DNA of 64,000 nt from Pedobacter namyangjuensis (lineage in GTDB: Bacteria > Bacteroidota > Bacteroidia > Sphingobacteriales > Sphingobacteriaceae). A program made the position numbers and the translations under genes. The stretch spans positions 310,001 to 374,000 of the forward strand of contig NZ_QMHQ01000002.1 of assembly GCF_003313325.1 (NCBI RefSeq), read 5' to 3'. A model generated the notes under the pieces. It made no database searches. It was not told where the DNA came from and saw nothing but the letters and a program-made list of their open reading frames with translations. This document shows, one piece after another, positions 52,092-61,545 of this stretch (within the stretch, counting starts at the first letter, position 1; every line of letters starts with the position of its first letter).

Positions 52092-52106
52092 TTAGAATCA
52101 GTCTAA
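52092..52106. promoter_or_regulatory. second 15-bp palindrome, overlapping the expected transcript start
   Basis: TTAGAATCAGTCTAA is a 7-1-7 inverted repeat with one mismatch, 58 bp from the first. It covers the region from the -7 box to the start codon, a position where bound protein would block transcription. Confidence 0.55.
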
Positions 52107-52107
52107 A

Positions 52108-54903
52108 TTGAAACAGTTATATTTTTTACTCATCGTCTTATTATTTGCGCACAGGGGAAGTGCGCAAAATGCTAATCTTCTTACCGCTAGGGTTGTTGAT
52201 GCGAAAGGTTTGCCAATTGAACTTGTTAACGTTAAGGTAACTGAAACAAACCAATACGCTGTTACCGATAAAAATGGTGTCTTTAAGATAACTGGCATTC
52301 TAACGAACTCCAGTGTTAATATTCAGTTCTCGATTATCGGTTATCAAACACTTAAAATGCCTTTGATTATTAAATCAGGAGAGAATAACATGGGCAACAT
52401 TGCATTAAAAACGCTCGATTTAAGTTTAGAAAGCATTGAAATCAATGCCAAACGAAACTACTCTGGAAGCACAAATTCTTCGTTAATAATCAGCAGGGAT
52501 TTGATTGAGCAAACTCCAGCATTAAGTGTTAATGATTTATTAAACCAGATACCGAACAGAAAAATACAACCACCTTCTCTACAACGAGTACAGAATTTAA
52601 ATTTAAGATCCGCTTATGTACCAACAAGCACCGGACGGGGCGATTTTGAATTAAATAATGCTTTTGGTATTGCTATAATTATGGATGGAAATGTGATTAG
52701 TAATAACGCGAATATGCAAAGCTTTAATGTAGGTAGAGCTGGACAAGGACAATCTTTTGTAAGTAGTGGCAATTATGGGTTAAATGGTGCACCATCACCG
52801 GTGGTAAATGGTATTCCTTCTACTTCTTATTCTGGCGATTACACCTTCGGAGGTACAGATTTAAGGCAAATACCCGCAGATAATATCGAGAGCATAGAGG
52901 TAATTGCAGGTATTGCACCAGCAAAATATGGCGATTTAACAGACGGTGCAGTAATTATTGAAAGGCAAGCTGGTAAGTCGCCTACTTATGTTCGAATGCA
53001 GCTAAGAGACAACGCTACCTCATACGGCTTTTCGAAAGGTTTTGAACTTAATCCGAAATATGGGGCTATAAACGTTGGCGTAAATTATGTTAACTCTTAC
53101 GAAGATAATCGCGATAAATTAAAGGCTTATCGGAGAGTAAATACCAATGCCATGTGGACTAACTCATTTGGCAACAAAAATCAGTTAAAAAACACTTTTA
53201 GTATAGATTACGGAAGAAATTTAGATGGGATTAGATTTGATCCAGACGACGAAAAAAGTACTAAAACGAGGTTTGATAGCTGGAGTTTTAGTATGGCAAA
53301 CAGAAGCAATTATCGTTTTGAAACAGGATTTTTGAAAAACGTAGGTTTAAGCTTGAGATATTCAACAGGGCATCAGGTTAGTTATAAAGAAGAACTTGTT
53401 AACCAACCTTACATTTTATACACAACGGCAACCACGACAGGTATACATGAAGGGACTTACGACACTGGCGTTTACACAGCTCAATCTTTAATTGATGGTA
53501 AGCCAATAAATGCCGGTGCAAACTTAGATTTTACTGGTGGATTTAGAACTGGAGATCTTGCTCATAACCTATCATTTGGTACAAGCTTTAGTTATAGCGC
53601 AAATAATGGACTAGGGCAGACAATAGACCCAAATCAGCCACGAAGTGGCCCAAGAGTTGCCACCACTTCTATAGGAGCAACTAGCTCTGAAAGATTCTAT
53701 GATTTTAGATTAGCAATAGCTCAGAAAGATGTTGGCTTCTATTTAGAAGATCAATTCACAGCTAATTTATTAGGTAAACCGTTAAATGTGAGAGCCGGTG
53801 TAAGAACCGATATTCAGAATGGCTACGCGTCCCTTTCGCCGAGAACAAATATTAATTACGAACTTAACAAACACGTTAGATTAGGTGTTGCTTATGGGCT
53901 TTCATTCAAATCGCCAGGTTTAGCTCAGCGGTATCCTGGACCAACTTTTTACGAAATCCCACTGCTAAATTCTTATAATGGTAAAGTTAATGAGAGTACT
54001 TATTTAGTTTATGTAGAACGATATGAGCCTACAAGTGACGGATTGAAACCGTCTAAAAGTGAGAGTATAGAACTATCGGCACAAATAAAGCTTGATAAAT
54101 TTAATCTATCTGTGGCGGCGTTTAATAAAAAGTCTAGAAATGGAATTTCAACAGTGCAAAATTTTCAGACTATTGAGTTGCCGATGTATACTGCCACCCA
54201 AAATGCAGGTGCAAAACCAACCGTAACACAAACAGGTCTAAGACCTTATGCTATGAACTACTTTACGTTTAAAAACGATTTATCTTCCGATAATCAAGGG
54301 TTCGAAGTTATCTTAAACACACCTGAAATCAAAGAGATTAAAACCTCTTTTAACCTAAGTGGCGGTTTATTTAGAACATCCTATGGTTCTACATCGAATA
54401 GTTTTAGCAGCAAAGTTCCAAATACAATTCCAACTGACCCTAACTATGCGTTTATTGGCGTCTACGAACCGACTAATACAAAGGCTTATTTTAGTAACGG
54501 TAGAATTACTAGCAGTACCCACATACCAAAATTAAGCTTGGTAGTACAATTTGTTGCAGAGTTTGATATCCTTAACAAAACAATTAATACAGCAAGCTCT
54601 AGAATCCCACTTGGTTATTATGATAGAATTAATCAATATGTTCCAATAACAAATTTTGATCAGAGTAATCCTTCTTATGGACATTTGTATATAACGCCTG
54701 AAGAGCAGAAAGAAAATGATTTACCAAAAATTATCTCAAACTACCATTTCAGTATAGCAAAAGAGATAAAGAAAAGATTCAAATTCGCTTTTAACGTATA
54801 CAATGTATTTAATTATCAGCCATATTATTTAACTACCGCTAACACCTATAAGTTTCCAAACAACGCCCCCACTTTCGGAGCAGAACTATCTATAAAACTT
54901 TAG
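52108..54903 (+). CDS. TonB-dependent receptor of a putative metal-regulated operon
   Basis: 931 residues starting at a TTG (KQLYFLLIVLLFAHRGSAQ after it), since no in-frame ATG lies near. A carboxypeptidase-regulatory-like domain (LTARVVDAKGLPIELVNVKV) is followed by the plug (ALSVNDLLNQIPNRKIQPPS, IESIEVIAGIAPAKYGDLTD) and a barrel ending in APTFGAELSIKL. It is followed in one operon by DUF4876, a second barrel protein and a di-heme peroxidase. Two TTAGAAT-type palindromes in its promoter suggest a ligand under metal control, perhaps a metal chelate, which is inference. Confidence 0.9.
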   Translation: MKQLYFLLIVLLFAHRGSAQNANLLTARVVDAKGLPIELVNVKVTETNQYAVTDKNGVFKITGILTNSSVNIQFSIIGYQTLKMPLIIKSGENNMGNIALKTLDLSLESIEINAKRNYSGSTNSSLIISRDLIEQTPALSVNDLLNQIPNRKIQPPSLQRVQNLNLRSAYVPTSTGRGDFELNNAFGIAIIMDGNVISNNANMQSFNVGRAGQGQSFVSSGNYGLNGAPSPVVNGIPSTSYSGDYTFGGTDLRQIPADNIESIEVIAGIAPAKYGDLTDGAVIIERQAGKSPTYVRMQLRDNATSYGFSKGFELNPKYGAINVGVNYVNSYEDNRDKLKAYRRVNTNAMWTNSFGNKNQLKNTFSIDYGRNLDGIRFDPDDEKSTKTRFDSWSFSMANRSNYRFETGFLKNVGLSLRYSTGHQVSYKEELVNQPYILYTTATTTGIHEGTYDTGVYTAQSLIDGKPINAGANLDFTGGFRTGDLAHNLSFGTSFSYSANNGLGQTIDPNQPRSGPRVATTSIGATSSERFYDFRLAIAQKDVGFYLEDQFTANLLGKPLNVRAGVRTDIQNGYASLSPRTNINYELNKHVRLGVAYGLSFKSPGLAQRYPGPTFYEIPLLNSYNGKVNESTYLVYVERYEPTSDGLKPSKSESIELSAQIKLDKFNLSVAAFNKKSRNGISTVQNFQTIELPMYTATQNAGAKPTVTQTGLRPYAMNYFTFKNDLSSDNQGFEVILNTPEIKEIKTSFNLSGGLFRTSYGSTSNSFSSKVPNTIPTDPNYAFIGVYEPTNTKAYFSNGRITSSTHIPKLSLVVQFVAEFDILNKTINTASSRIPLGYYDRINQYVPITNFDQSNPSYGHLYITPEEQKENDLPKIISNYHFSIAKEIKKRFKFAFNVYNVFNYQPYYLTTANTYKFPNNAPTFGAELSIKL

Positions 54904-54906
54904 CAT

Positions 54907-56247
54907 ATGAAAATTACAAGAATTGCGTCAATAGTTATAATCTCAATTGCAATTGTTTTTAACGCGTGCAAAAAATACCAAGAAGATACTACTGGAATTC
55001 ATCCAGTCAGATTTCAGGTTTCTACCTCCTATTCGTCTGACGAATTAGGAAAAGTTTTACCTAAAGCGCAAATAGAAATAAAGTTTAAAAACATTAAAAC
55101 TAACATAGAGCAAAAATACTACACGAATGCTGATGGAGTATTGGCGCTAGATTCCATTTCGCCAGGTGAATACGATATCTCGGCATCCATAAAAATACCT
55201 GCCACGACATATACCACTTTAACCGGAGAAACTGTTGATAAGGAAGTTATCTTTAACGCATCCGAAAAGGCAAAAACGATAACGATTGAAGACAGGCAAA
55301 GTATTAGTTTAAAATTAATCTCAGGCGTTACTGGACCATGGGTAATTAAACAGATTTATTACGCGGGCTCAAATACAACAACTGGGTCTAGTTTCCGAGA
55401 TCAGTTTATAGAAATTTACAATAATAGCGATTCGGTATTATATGCAGACAGTCTTTATATTGGTGAAGCTATTGGTATACAAAACTTTACCGCCATTAAT
55501 ATGCATAGGCTACCTAATAGCCAATTTGATTGGAGCAAATCTCAAGGAATGCCAGCGAATATAGATGCAAATAACGATTACATTTACACTAGAGCATTGC
55601 TAATGATACCGGGTACAGGTAAACAATACCCAGTAAAACCTGGCGAAAGTATTGTTTTGGCACAAACCGCAATTAATCATAAGGCGCCATTTGTTGGTAG
55701 TGATGGAAAAACGATTACAGCTAGAGACCCTTCTATAACTGTTGATTTAAGCGGTGCTGATTTTGAAGCATACTACGCTCCTTTTCTTCCAAGACCCCTT
55801 GCATCTGATATTGATAATCCTAACGTGCCTAATGTAGAAGTTTTATCCTACAGCGGAACTGATTTAATATTAGACAATCCGGGTAGAATGGGTTATGTAA
55901 TTTTTAAAAATAAAGGAAGCATAGATATAAAAGACTTAAATCGCTACGCCTATCCGAGCATAGCTGCGCCATCTTCTACAGCAGACAAGTTTTACCAAAT
56001 ACCTAACAGCTTTATTATAGATGCTGTAGAAACTCAGCAAAATACCGCTGCCGCTAGAGTGCCAAAAAAACTAGGCCCAGCTTTAGATGCACTTTACTGT
56101 TACGTGCCAAATGGCGCATATTCATCTCAGTCGGTGATTAGAAAAACAGAACGTACAGTAGATGGACGAAGAATCCTGAAAGACACCAATAACTCGGCAG
56201 AAGATTTTGATTTTTTACCGTTAGCTCTTCCAAGAGGATTTAAATAA
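54907..56247 (+). CDS. DUF4876 lipoprotein
   Basis: 446 residues with a lipoprotein signal (ASIVIISIAIVFNACKKYQE). The N-terminal part looks like a beta-sandwich of the carboxypeptidase regulatory kind (LGKVLPKAQIEIKFKNIKTN, GVLALDSISPGEYDIS), and the main part shows the DUF4876 mark PWVIKQIYYAGSNTTTG and DQFIEIYNNSDSVLYADSLY. Probably outer-membrane anchored and exposed to the surface. It is separated from the receptor gene by 3 bp. In this family it seems to serve as a receptor partner, though direct evidence is lacking. Confidence 0.85.
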   Translation: MKITRIASIVIISIAIVFNACKKYQEDTTGIHPVRFQVSTSYSSDELGKVLPKAQIEIKFKNIKTNIEQKYYTNADGVLALDSISPGEYDISASIKIPATTYTTLTGETVDKEVIFNASEKAKTITIEDRQSISLKLISGVTGPWVIKQIYYAGSNTTTGSSFRDQFIEIYNNSDSVLYADSLYIGEAIGIQNFTAINMHRLPNSQFDWSKSQGMPANIDANNDYIYTRALLMIPGTGKQYPVKPGESIVLAQTAINHKAPFVGSDGKTITARDPSITVDLSGADFEAYYAPFLPRPLASDIDNPNVPNVEVLSYSGTDLILDNPGRMGYVIFKNKGSIDIKDLNRYAYPSIAAPSSTADKFYQIPNSFIIDAVETQQNTAAARVPKKLGPALDALYCYVPNGAYSSQSVIRKTERTVDGRRILKDTNNSAEDFDFLPLALPRGFK

Positions 56248-56276
56248 TAGCCAGCAAAAATTTCCGCAAAAATAAA

Positions 56277-57833
56277 ATGAAGCAAATCCATATCTATATA
56301 CTTATCATTTTTAACACAATTACTGTTGCTTTTGCACAGAAAATTGATACGACGAACGTTGGCACAACAAATCTAAATTTTGTAACCGACTCAGCAAGTT
56401 ATGCTGGTTACAATTTTGCAAAGACAAGTCCTTTTTACATCAAATCGCTAATGCCTTCAAAGTTCAATAATTTAACGGCAACGTACAGTTTTGAAAAAGG
56501 TGGTTTAACTCTTGCGCAAATGCCAAAGAAGTTAAATTTTACCAATTTTAGTACAGAAGGCATCTCTCAATTGCAGTCTGTAAGTATTTGGGGGCAATTT
56601 TCTTATCAAAGAGTTGTAGAAGATAGCGTATCTTTTGCCCATCAAACAAGAAATAATATAGCAAATCCTTATTATTTCGGATCTCAAAAAAGCGTTAGTT
56701 ACCAACGTGCACTTTATAATTTAAAAGCACTAGCTAGCAGAAATTTCATTAATAATAATCTACCAATTGGACTAGGTGTTGATTACAGAATTGGAAATCA
56801 TTACTCAACAAATGATCCACGTGGCGATATCGGTGACTACCAACTTAATCTTATCGGAACAATTGGATACCATTTTACTAAACAGTTAAGCATTGGGGCC
56901 GGTTATAGATATGGATATGGACTTGAAAAAGTAAATGTTGCGTATAAAAATGCTAGCCTATCACAAGGAAGCTTAATTCCTGAGTTCAATAACTATTTAA
57001 TTAGCGGTTACGGAGAACCAGAAATTTTTAACACTAGAAGAACTTTCCAGAACAATTCAACTAGAAACGGAATAGATGCCTACTTGACATATAATAACGA
57101 TAATTTTGGAAATTTCAACTTGAGCTACCAAAGTATTAAAGAAAAACAGGACTATAATTATAGAACTAGCGTTGGGATTGAACATTTCGTAAACTTTAAC
57201 ATCGTTAACGAGCAATATAGATTACTTTGGTTAAAGAATCTAGGAAAAAATAGCGTGAGTGTAGAACTAGGTTACCAAACAAATACAGGTGACAACTATG
57301 TTCTTAAATATTTAGCAAACAGCTATCTTTTTAAAAATAATAATATTAACGCAAAGGCAATTTACACACTTAAACAAAACCAATACATTCATAACTTTGT
57401 AGGCAGTTTAAGTAAATATGAAGAGCAAAAGATAGATGGGATTGCTGGTAATAACATCCAATTTAATCGTTTAAACTACAATTTAGGTTATAGTATAAAT
57501 CACACAGACAAGAACTCACATAACTTAGGAATAGGTATTAGTGGATTTTACACACAATACCTGGATTCTCAATTTAATGTATTATTACTTAATGAGGGTA
57601 GTTTTACAAAAGACGTAATTTATCATGATTATGCATATAATACCGCTGCCAGATACGGTGGTTCACTATCAGCTAATTATAATATTCCGTTGTTTACACA
57701 AATACATGCTGGCGTTAAAATTACAAGTACGTATATGCGTAGAGGCGAGTTACAGAACATCAACAGAACATTAACTAGTGTTCCAGGAAAAGATAGGTTT
57801 TTTAATAATATCAGCTTAAATCTGTATTTTTAG
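56277..57833 (+). CDS. outer-membrane beta-barrel protein, DUF6850-like
   Basis: 518 residues. Signal peptide IHIYILIIFNTITVAFAQ, then a chain of alternating amphipathic strands with a terminal aromatic residue (NNISLNLYF), as in barrel proteins. The region YAGYNFAKTSPFYIKSLMPS and LNFTNFSTEGISQLQSVSIW matches what I know as DUF6850, always next to DUF4876 and TonB receptors. No plug domain is present, so it would be a separate pore or a structural partner. The gene starts 29 bp after DUF4876. Confidence 0.75.
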   Translation: MKQIHIYILIIFNTITVAFAQKIDTTNVGTTNLNFVTDSASYAGYNFAKTSPFYIKSLMPSKFNNLTATYSFEKGGLTLAQMPKKLNFTNFSTEGISQLQSVSIWGQFSYQRVVEDSVSFAHQTRNNIANPYYFGSQKSVSYQRALYNLKALASRNFINNNLPIGLGVDYRIGNHYSTNDPRGDIGDYQLNLIGTIGYHFTKQLSIGAGYRYGYGLEKVNVAYKNASLSQGSLIPEFNNYLISGYGEPEIFNTRRTFQNNSTRNGIDAYLTYNNDNFGNFNLSYQSIKEKQDYNYRTSVGIEHFVNFNIVNEQYRLLWLKNLGKNSVSVELGYQTNTGDNYVLKYLANSYLFKNNNINAKAIYTLKQNQYIHNFVGSLSKYEEQKIDGIAGNNIQFNRLNYNLGYSINHTDKNSHNLGIGISGFYTQYLDSQFNVLLLNEGSFTKDVIYHDYAYNTAARYGGSLSANYNIPLFTQIHAGVKITSTYMRRGELQNINRTLTSVPGKDRFFNNISLNLYF

Positions 57834-57836
57834 CCC

Positions 57837-58976
57837 ATGAAGAAAGTATTGTTTGCGCTGGCGGTAACGTTCGCATTTTTATTGTCGCTCTCTTTTAGAA
57901 CTACCGATTTTTTGGTGGGCGATGATATTCCGGTAGATTCGCTACGCAAACTATATTCTAAACCAACTTCTCAATGGCCAAAACCAACCATTGATGCTGG
58001 CGTTAAGTTTGAAGAATTGGGCCAATTACTACCGTCTCCATTAAACTTAAAAAACGATTCTGTTAAAAAGCTAGTAGAACTTGGCAAGGTTTTGTTCTTC
58101 GACCCTCGCCTATCTGGCTCTAACCAAATATCATGCTCTAGTTGTCATGTTCCGGATTTGAACTGGGCCGATGGTCGCCAGGTTTCTGTCGGTCACGATC
58201 ATCAAAATAACATCCGCAATGCGCCTTCTTTAGAAAATGTTTGGTTTTTTAAAAAGCTATTTTGGGATGGCAGGGCAAACAGTTTAGAAGAACAAGCTTC
58301 AATGCCGGTCGAGGCACATAACGAAATGCATCAAGATGTTAAATCGTTACCAAAAAAACTAAGAAAAATTAAAGGATATGCACCTTTTTTTAAAGCAGCA
58401 TTCGGCACAACAGATATTACCAACGAACGGATAGCTTCCAGTTTAGCTACCTTTCAGCGTAGTTTAAGTAGCCGACGCACAGATTTCGATAGATTTTTGG
58501 CGAATAACAAGCAAGCACTAACAGATCAGCAAGTTTTGGGCTTACATTTGTTTAGAACCAAAGCCCGTTGTATGAATTGCCATAATGGGCCATTCTTTAC
58601 CGATAACGATTTTCATAATGATGGTTTAACCTATTATGGTCGTAAGTACGAAGATTTAGGCTTGTATAATGTTACCAAAAAACCAGAAGACGTTGGTAAG
58701 TTTAAAACTCCAGGCTTACGAAATGTAATGCGTACGGCACCTTGGTTCCACAACGGTTTATTTGCCGATATAGACGGGGTAATGAACATGTACAACATTG
58801 GTATGCCAGATCAGCGAGTTAAACCAGCGCAAATGAATGATCCGTTATTACCAAAAAATGATAAGCTTTTGAGAGGCATTAGATTAAGTAATGCCGAAAA
58901 AGATGCCGTAATTGCTTTTCTCCATTCTTTGTCATCTGCACCTGTCCTTATACGTGTAGAGGAATTGCCAAAATAA
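57837..58976 (+). CDS. di-heme cytochrome c peroxidase (MauG/CcpA family)
   Basis: 379 residues with a signal peptide (MKKVLFALAVTFAFLLSLSF). Two c-type heme sites are visible: Cys100-Ser-Ser-Cys-His104 and Cys245-Met-Asn-Cys-His249. The signature FDPRLSGSNQISCSSCH and LWDGRA-like FWDGRANSLEEQASMPVEA are typical. The family reduces H2O2 or oxidises protein and peptide side chains. It follows the barrel gene by 3 bp and ends the receptor operon; such a peroxidase beside TonB receptors is also seen in methanobactin-type copper systems, so it might act on the imported ligand or its metal. Confidence 0.93.
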   Translation: MKKVLFALAVTFAFLLSLSFRTTDFLVGDDIPVDSLRKLYSKPTSQWPKPTIDAGVKFEELGQLLPSPLNLKNDSVKKLVELGKVLFFDPRLSGSNQISCSSCHVPDLNWADGRQVSVGHDHQNNIRNAPSLENVWFFKKLFWDGRANSLEEQASMPVEAHNEMHQDVKSLPKKLRKIKGYAPFFKAAFGTTDITNERIASSLATFQRSLSSRRTDFDRFLANNKQALTDQQVLGLHLFRTKARCMNCHNGPFFTDNDFHNDGLTYYGRKYEDLGLYNVTKKPEDVGKFKTPGLRNVMRTAPWFHNGLFADIDGVMNMYNIGMPDQRVKPAQMNDPLLPKNDKLLRGIRLSNAEKDAVIAFLHSLSSAPVLIRVEELPK

Positions 58977-59072
58977 ATTTAATTTTTGTTTTGTAAACGC
59001 AGTCATTTAATTACATTTAGCCATCGGTTTTTAAACTGAAATAACCTAGATAACGCAAATCTTTAACAAGGT

Positions 59073-59429
59073 ATGAAGAAAAGAATTTTGGTGGTGGAGA
59101 ACAATAAGGAGATCCTTGATGTAATTGCTATAGTTCTAGAGCAAGCCGGTTACGAATACAGGCTTTACACTAATGAAAAAAATATTTTTGAGCAGGTTAT
59201 ACAGTTTGAACCTGATGCAATTCTGTTAGATATTGTGCAGCCAACTATAGAAGGAACAGAGCTTTGTCGTAAAATTAAGGCTGCTGAAGGCACAACGCAT
59301 ATCCCAGTTATTGTGTTATCTACACACCCAAAAATAGAAAAAGTAAAAGAAGTTTGCGCCGACGAGGTTATAGCAAAGCCATTCGATATTGATTTTTTAT
59401 TGGAAACCTTGGATGATCAAATCGCCTAA
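59073..59429 (+). CDS. stand-alone receiver domain protein
   Basis: 118 residues, one REC domain and no output part. The phospho-acceptor is Asp53 in AILLDIVQPTIEGT, the Thr/Ser is in VIVLSTHPK and the Lys in VIAKPFDIDF. The N-terminal acidic pocket reads VVENNKEIL, with Asn where a second acidic residue is usual, so metal binding and phosphorylation may be altered. No kinase gene lies nearby. It precedes the ECF sigma factor gene by 105 bp, which suggests but does not prove a joint role. Confidence 0.88.
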   Translation: MKKRILVVENNKEILDVIAIVLEQAGYEYRLYTNEKNIFEQVIQFEPDAILLDIVQPTIEGTELCRKIKAAEGTTHIPVIVLSTHPKIEKVKEVCADEVIAKPFDIDFLLETLDDQIA

Positions 59430-59534
59430 ATTTTCAAGTATACTAACTGTTTTTTTAAAATCGCATAGCTTATAAGAATACCGCGAACAATACATCGATT
59501 TGTATGTTAGAACATTTAACATAATAAAAATGTA

Positions 59535-60164
59535 ATGATTGCATACGTGCTGCCCTTTCTTATAAACAAAAAAAGAACTGAAAGTCCTACTTTAGTTTAT
59601 CAGCCAGAAAACTTTTTAGTAGATGGATTAAAAAGAGGAGACAAAGTCGCAATTGATAAACTTTATAAAATGTATGCAGGTTCTTTAATGGGCATAATTA
59701 GCAGAATTGTAAAGTTTGATGAGGTTGCTGAAGACGTTTTACAAGATACATTTGTTAAAATATGGAAGTCGATTGCTCAATACGACAGTAGTAAAGGCAG
59801 ATTATTTACTTGGATGGCAAATTTGGCGAAAAATGCAGCAATAGATCAAGTTAGAAGCAAAAATTACGTTAATTCTAGTAAAACTGATGACTTGGGAGAT
59901 ACAAAAGTTGATTTAATAGATCGCAGAAACAATGTTTCATTTAATGCAGAGACTATTGGAGTTAGACAATTAATGCAACACCTTAAACCTGATCAGAAGA
60001 ACATCTTGGATTTGGTTTATTTTGAAGGCTATACGCAAATGGAAGTTGCCGAATATCTTAACATCCCGTTAGGAACCGTTAAAACAAAAATTAGACTTTC
60101 CATACTTACGCTCAGAAAATATTTTAACGAAACAAACAATTTTGGCAGCACATTTATTAGTTAA
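59535..60164 (+). CDS. ECF-type RNA polymerase sigma factor
   Basis: 209 residues with sigma region 2 (LYKMYAGSLMGIISRIVKFD, EDVLQDTFVKIWKSIAQYDS, FTWMANLAKNAAIDQVRSKN) and region 4 (LDLVYFEGYTQMEVAEYLNI, PLGTVKTKIRLSILTLRKYF). It lacks a region 1 and belongs to the SigK/RpoE-like Bacteroidetes group. There is no FecR or zinc-binding anti-sigma gene next to it. The short upstream receiver gene might provide control. The 3' end overlaps a small gene on the other strand by 4 bp. Confidence 0.92.
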   Translation: MIAYVLPFLINKKRTESPTLVYQPENFLVDGLKRGDKVAIDKLYKMYAGSLMGIISRIVKFDEVAEDVLQDTFVKIWKSIAQYDSSKGRLFTWMANLAKNAAIDQVRSKNYVNSSKTDDLGDTKVDLIDRRNNVSFNAETIGVRQLMQHLKPDQKNILDLVYFEGYTQMEVAEYLNIPLGTVKTKIRLSILTLRKYFNETNNFGSTFIS

Positions 60165-60319
60165 ATTTTTGGGCCGTCGTTTTTATTAATACTAGTTTCT
60201 TTTTCATTTAACTCTTGCTCCAAATCTTTCTGATCTTTTTTATTCCTCTTTATCACAAAATAAACAAAGGCTAAAATGGCTACAATTAATATTGCTATTA
60301 CAACTATATTCACTTTCAT
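60161..60319 (-). CDS. small single-helix membrane protein
   Basis: 52 residues from the ATG at 60319: one membrane segment (VNIVVIAILIVAILAFVYFV) and a basic-then-acidic charged tail (KRNKKDQKDLEQELNEKETS). It is not long enough to appear in a normal 60-residue ORF listing, but the N-terminal anchor and an A-rich site before the ATG make it credible. It overlaps the sigma factor stop codon by 4 bp in the opposite direction. No family recognised. Confidence 0.6.
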   Translation of the reverse strand: MKVNIVVIAILIVAILAFVYFVIKRNKKDQKDLEQELNEKETSINKNDGPKI

Positions 60320-60393
60320 TCTTTACAGGTTTAATTAATACTATCTATTAAATAAAAATAAAAGTTTATTGTTTGTATAATGTTAACAATAGA

Positions 60394-61509
60394 TTAATTG
60401 TTATCAAATTGCGGAAACAAAGAATGCTGGTAGCCTTCAAATTTATCTCGCATTCTGTTCTCTCCGAAATTGGAGAATCCTACGCCAAGTAAACGTATTT
60501 TTTTACCACCTAAATCTGCATTTGCTAAAAGCGATTTGCTTACCAACAGCGTTTGTTCTATATCCATTATCGGCGTAGCAAAAGATATGCTTCTGGTAAT
60601 CTGTTTAAAGTCTTCGAACTTAATTTTTAAAGTCAATGTGCGACCAAAAACCTTATAATTTTGCAATCGTCTAAAGGCAGTTTTAGAAATTTGCTCCAGC
60701 CAGTCGTCAAGTTCTTCGCCCCTTTCTAAATCGTAAGAAAAAGTATCTTCTGCACTAATCGATTTTATTTCATGATGCGGCTGTACAGGTCTGTTGTCAA
60801 TTCCACGAACAATGTTGTAAAAGAATTTTCCGCTTTTTCCAAAAAGTTGCATCAGCCTCTGTTCGCTAAGCTGTTTTAAATCCTTGCCTGTATGCAAGCC
60901 TTGCCGTTTCATTTTTTCGGCCGTTACCTTCCCCACGCCAAAGAATTTTTCAACGGCAAGCTTCTCCATAAATCTTTCAAGTTTAGATGGACCAATGAAA
61001 GTCAATCCATCAGGTTTGTTCATGTCTGATGCTATTTTAGCGGTAAATTTATTAATAGAAACCCCCGCCGATGCGCTTAGATTAAGCTCATCTTTAATTG
61101 CTTGTTTAATTTGCTCGGCAATGGTTATGGCAGAGCCGATGCCCAATTTGTCATCGCTCACATCTAAAAAAGCTTCGTCTAAAGAAAGTGGTTCAATCAA
61201 ATCGGTGTAACGACTAAAAATTTCTCTAATCTTTCTAGAAACGTCTTTGTATGCATCAAATCTGGGTCTTACAAAAATTACATACGGACAAAGTTGTTGC
61301 GCTTTTTTACTGGGCATTGCAGATTTTATGCCGAATTTTCTGGCTTCGTAACTGGCTGTTGCTACTACACCTCCACGGCCTTCGGGCGAACCGCCAACTA
61401 CAATCGGCTTACCTCTATATTGAGGAAAATCTCTTTGCTCTACCGACGCATAAAATGCATCCATATCAATATGGATAATTTTACGATGCTGAATTTTGTC
61501 GGTACTCAT
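60394..61509 (-). CDS. dinB: DNA polymerase IV
   Basis: 371 residues of a Y-family polymerase. The catalytic carboxylates are in IIHIDMDAFYASVEQRDF and SLDEAFLDVSDDKLG, and the steric-gate and finger region reads GVVATASYEARKFGIKSAMP. The helix-hairpin-helix thumb (FFGVGKVTAEKMKRQGLHTG) and the little-finger domain (ITRSISFATPIMDIEQTLL) follow. It makes error-prone bypass synthesis across DNA damage. The C-terminus ends without a clear clamp-binding motif beyond the SLFPQF segment, which could serve as one. Confidence 0.96.
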   Translation of the reverse strand: MSTDKIQHRKIIHIDMDAFYASVEQRDFPQYRGKPIVVGGSPEGRGGVVATASYEARKFGIKSAMPSKKAQQLCPYVIFVRPRFDAYKDVSRKIREIFSRYTDLIEPLSLDEAFLDVSDDKLGIGSAITIAEQIKQAIKDELNLSASAGVSINKFTAKIASDMNKPDGLTFIGPSKLERFMEKLAVEKFFGVGKVTAEKMKRQGLHTGKDLKQLSEQRLMQLFGKSGKFFYNIVRGIDNRPVQPHHEIKSISAEDTFSYDLERGEELDDWLEQISKTAFRRLQNYKVFGRTLTLKIKFEDFKQITRSISFATPIMDIEQTLLVSKSLLANADLGGKKIRLLGVGFSNFGENRMRDKFEGYQHSLFPQFDNN

Positions 61510-61545
61510 TAAAAATGTGCTTGCGTAAAGCTACAAATTTTAGCA

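Noticed and set aside
52034-52106. Classical Fur box
   Set aside because: The palindromes do not match the GATAATGATAATCATTATC consensus; they are reported only as an unidentified metal-type operator.
60884-61512. Plus-strand frames of 72-108 codons
   Set aside because: Shadow of dinB; codon pattern and translation are not protein-like.
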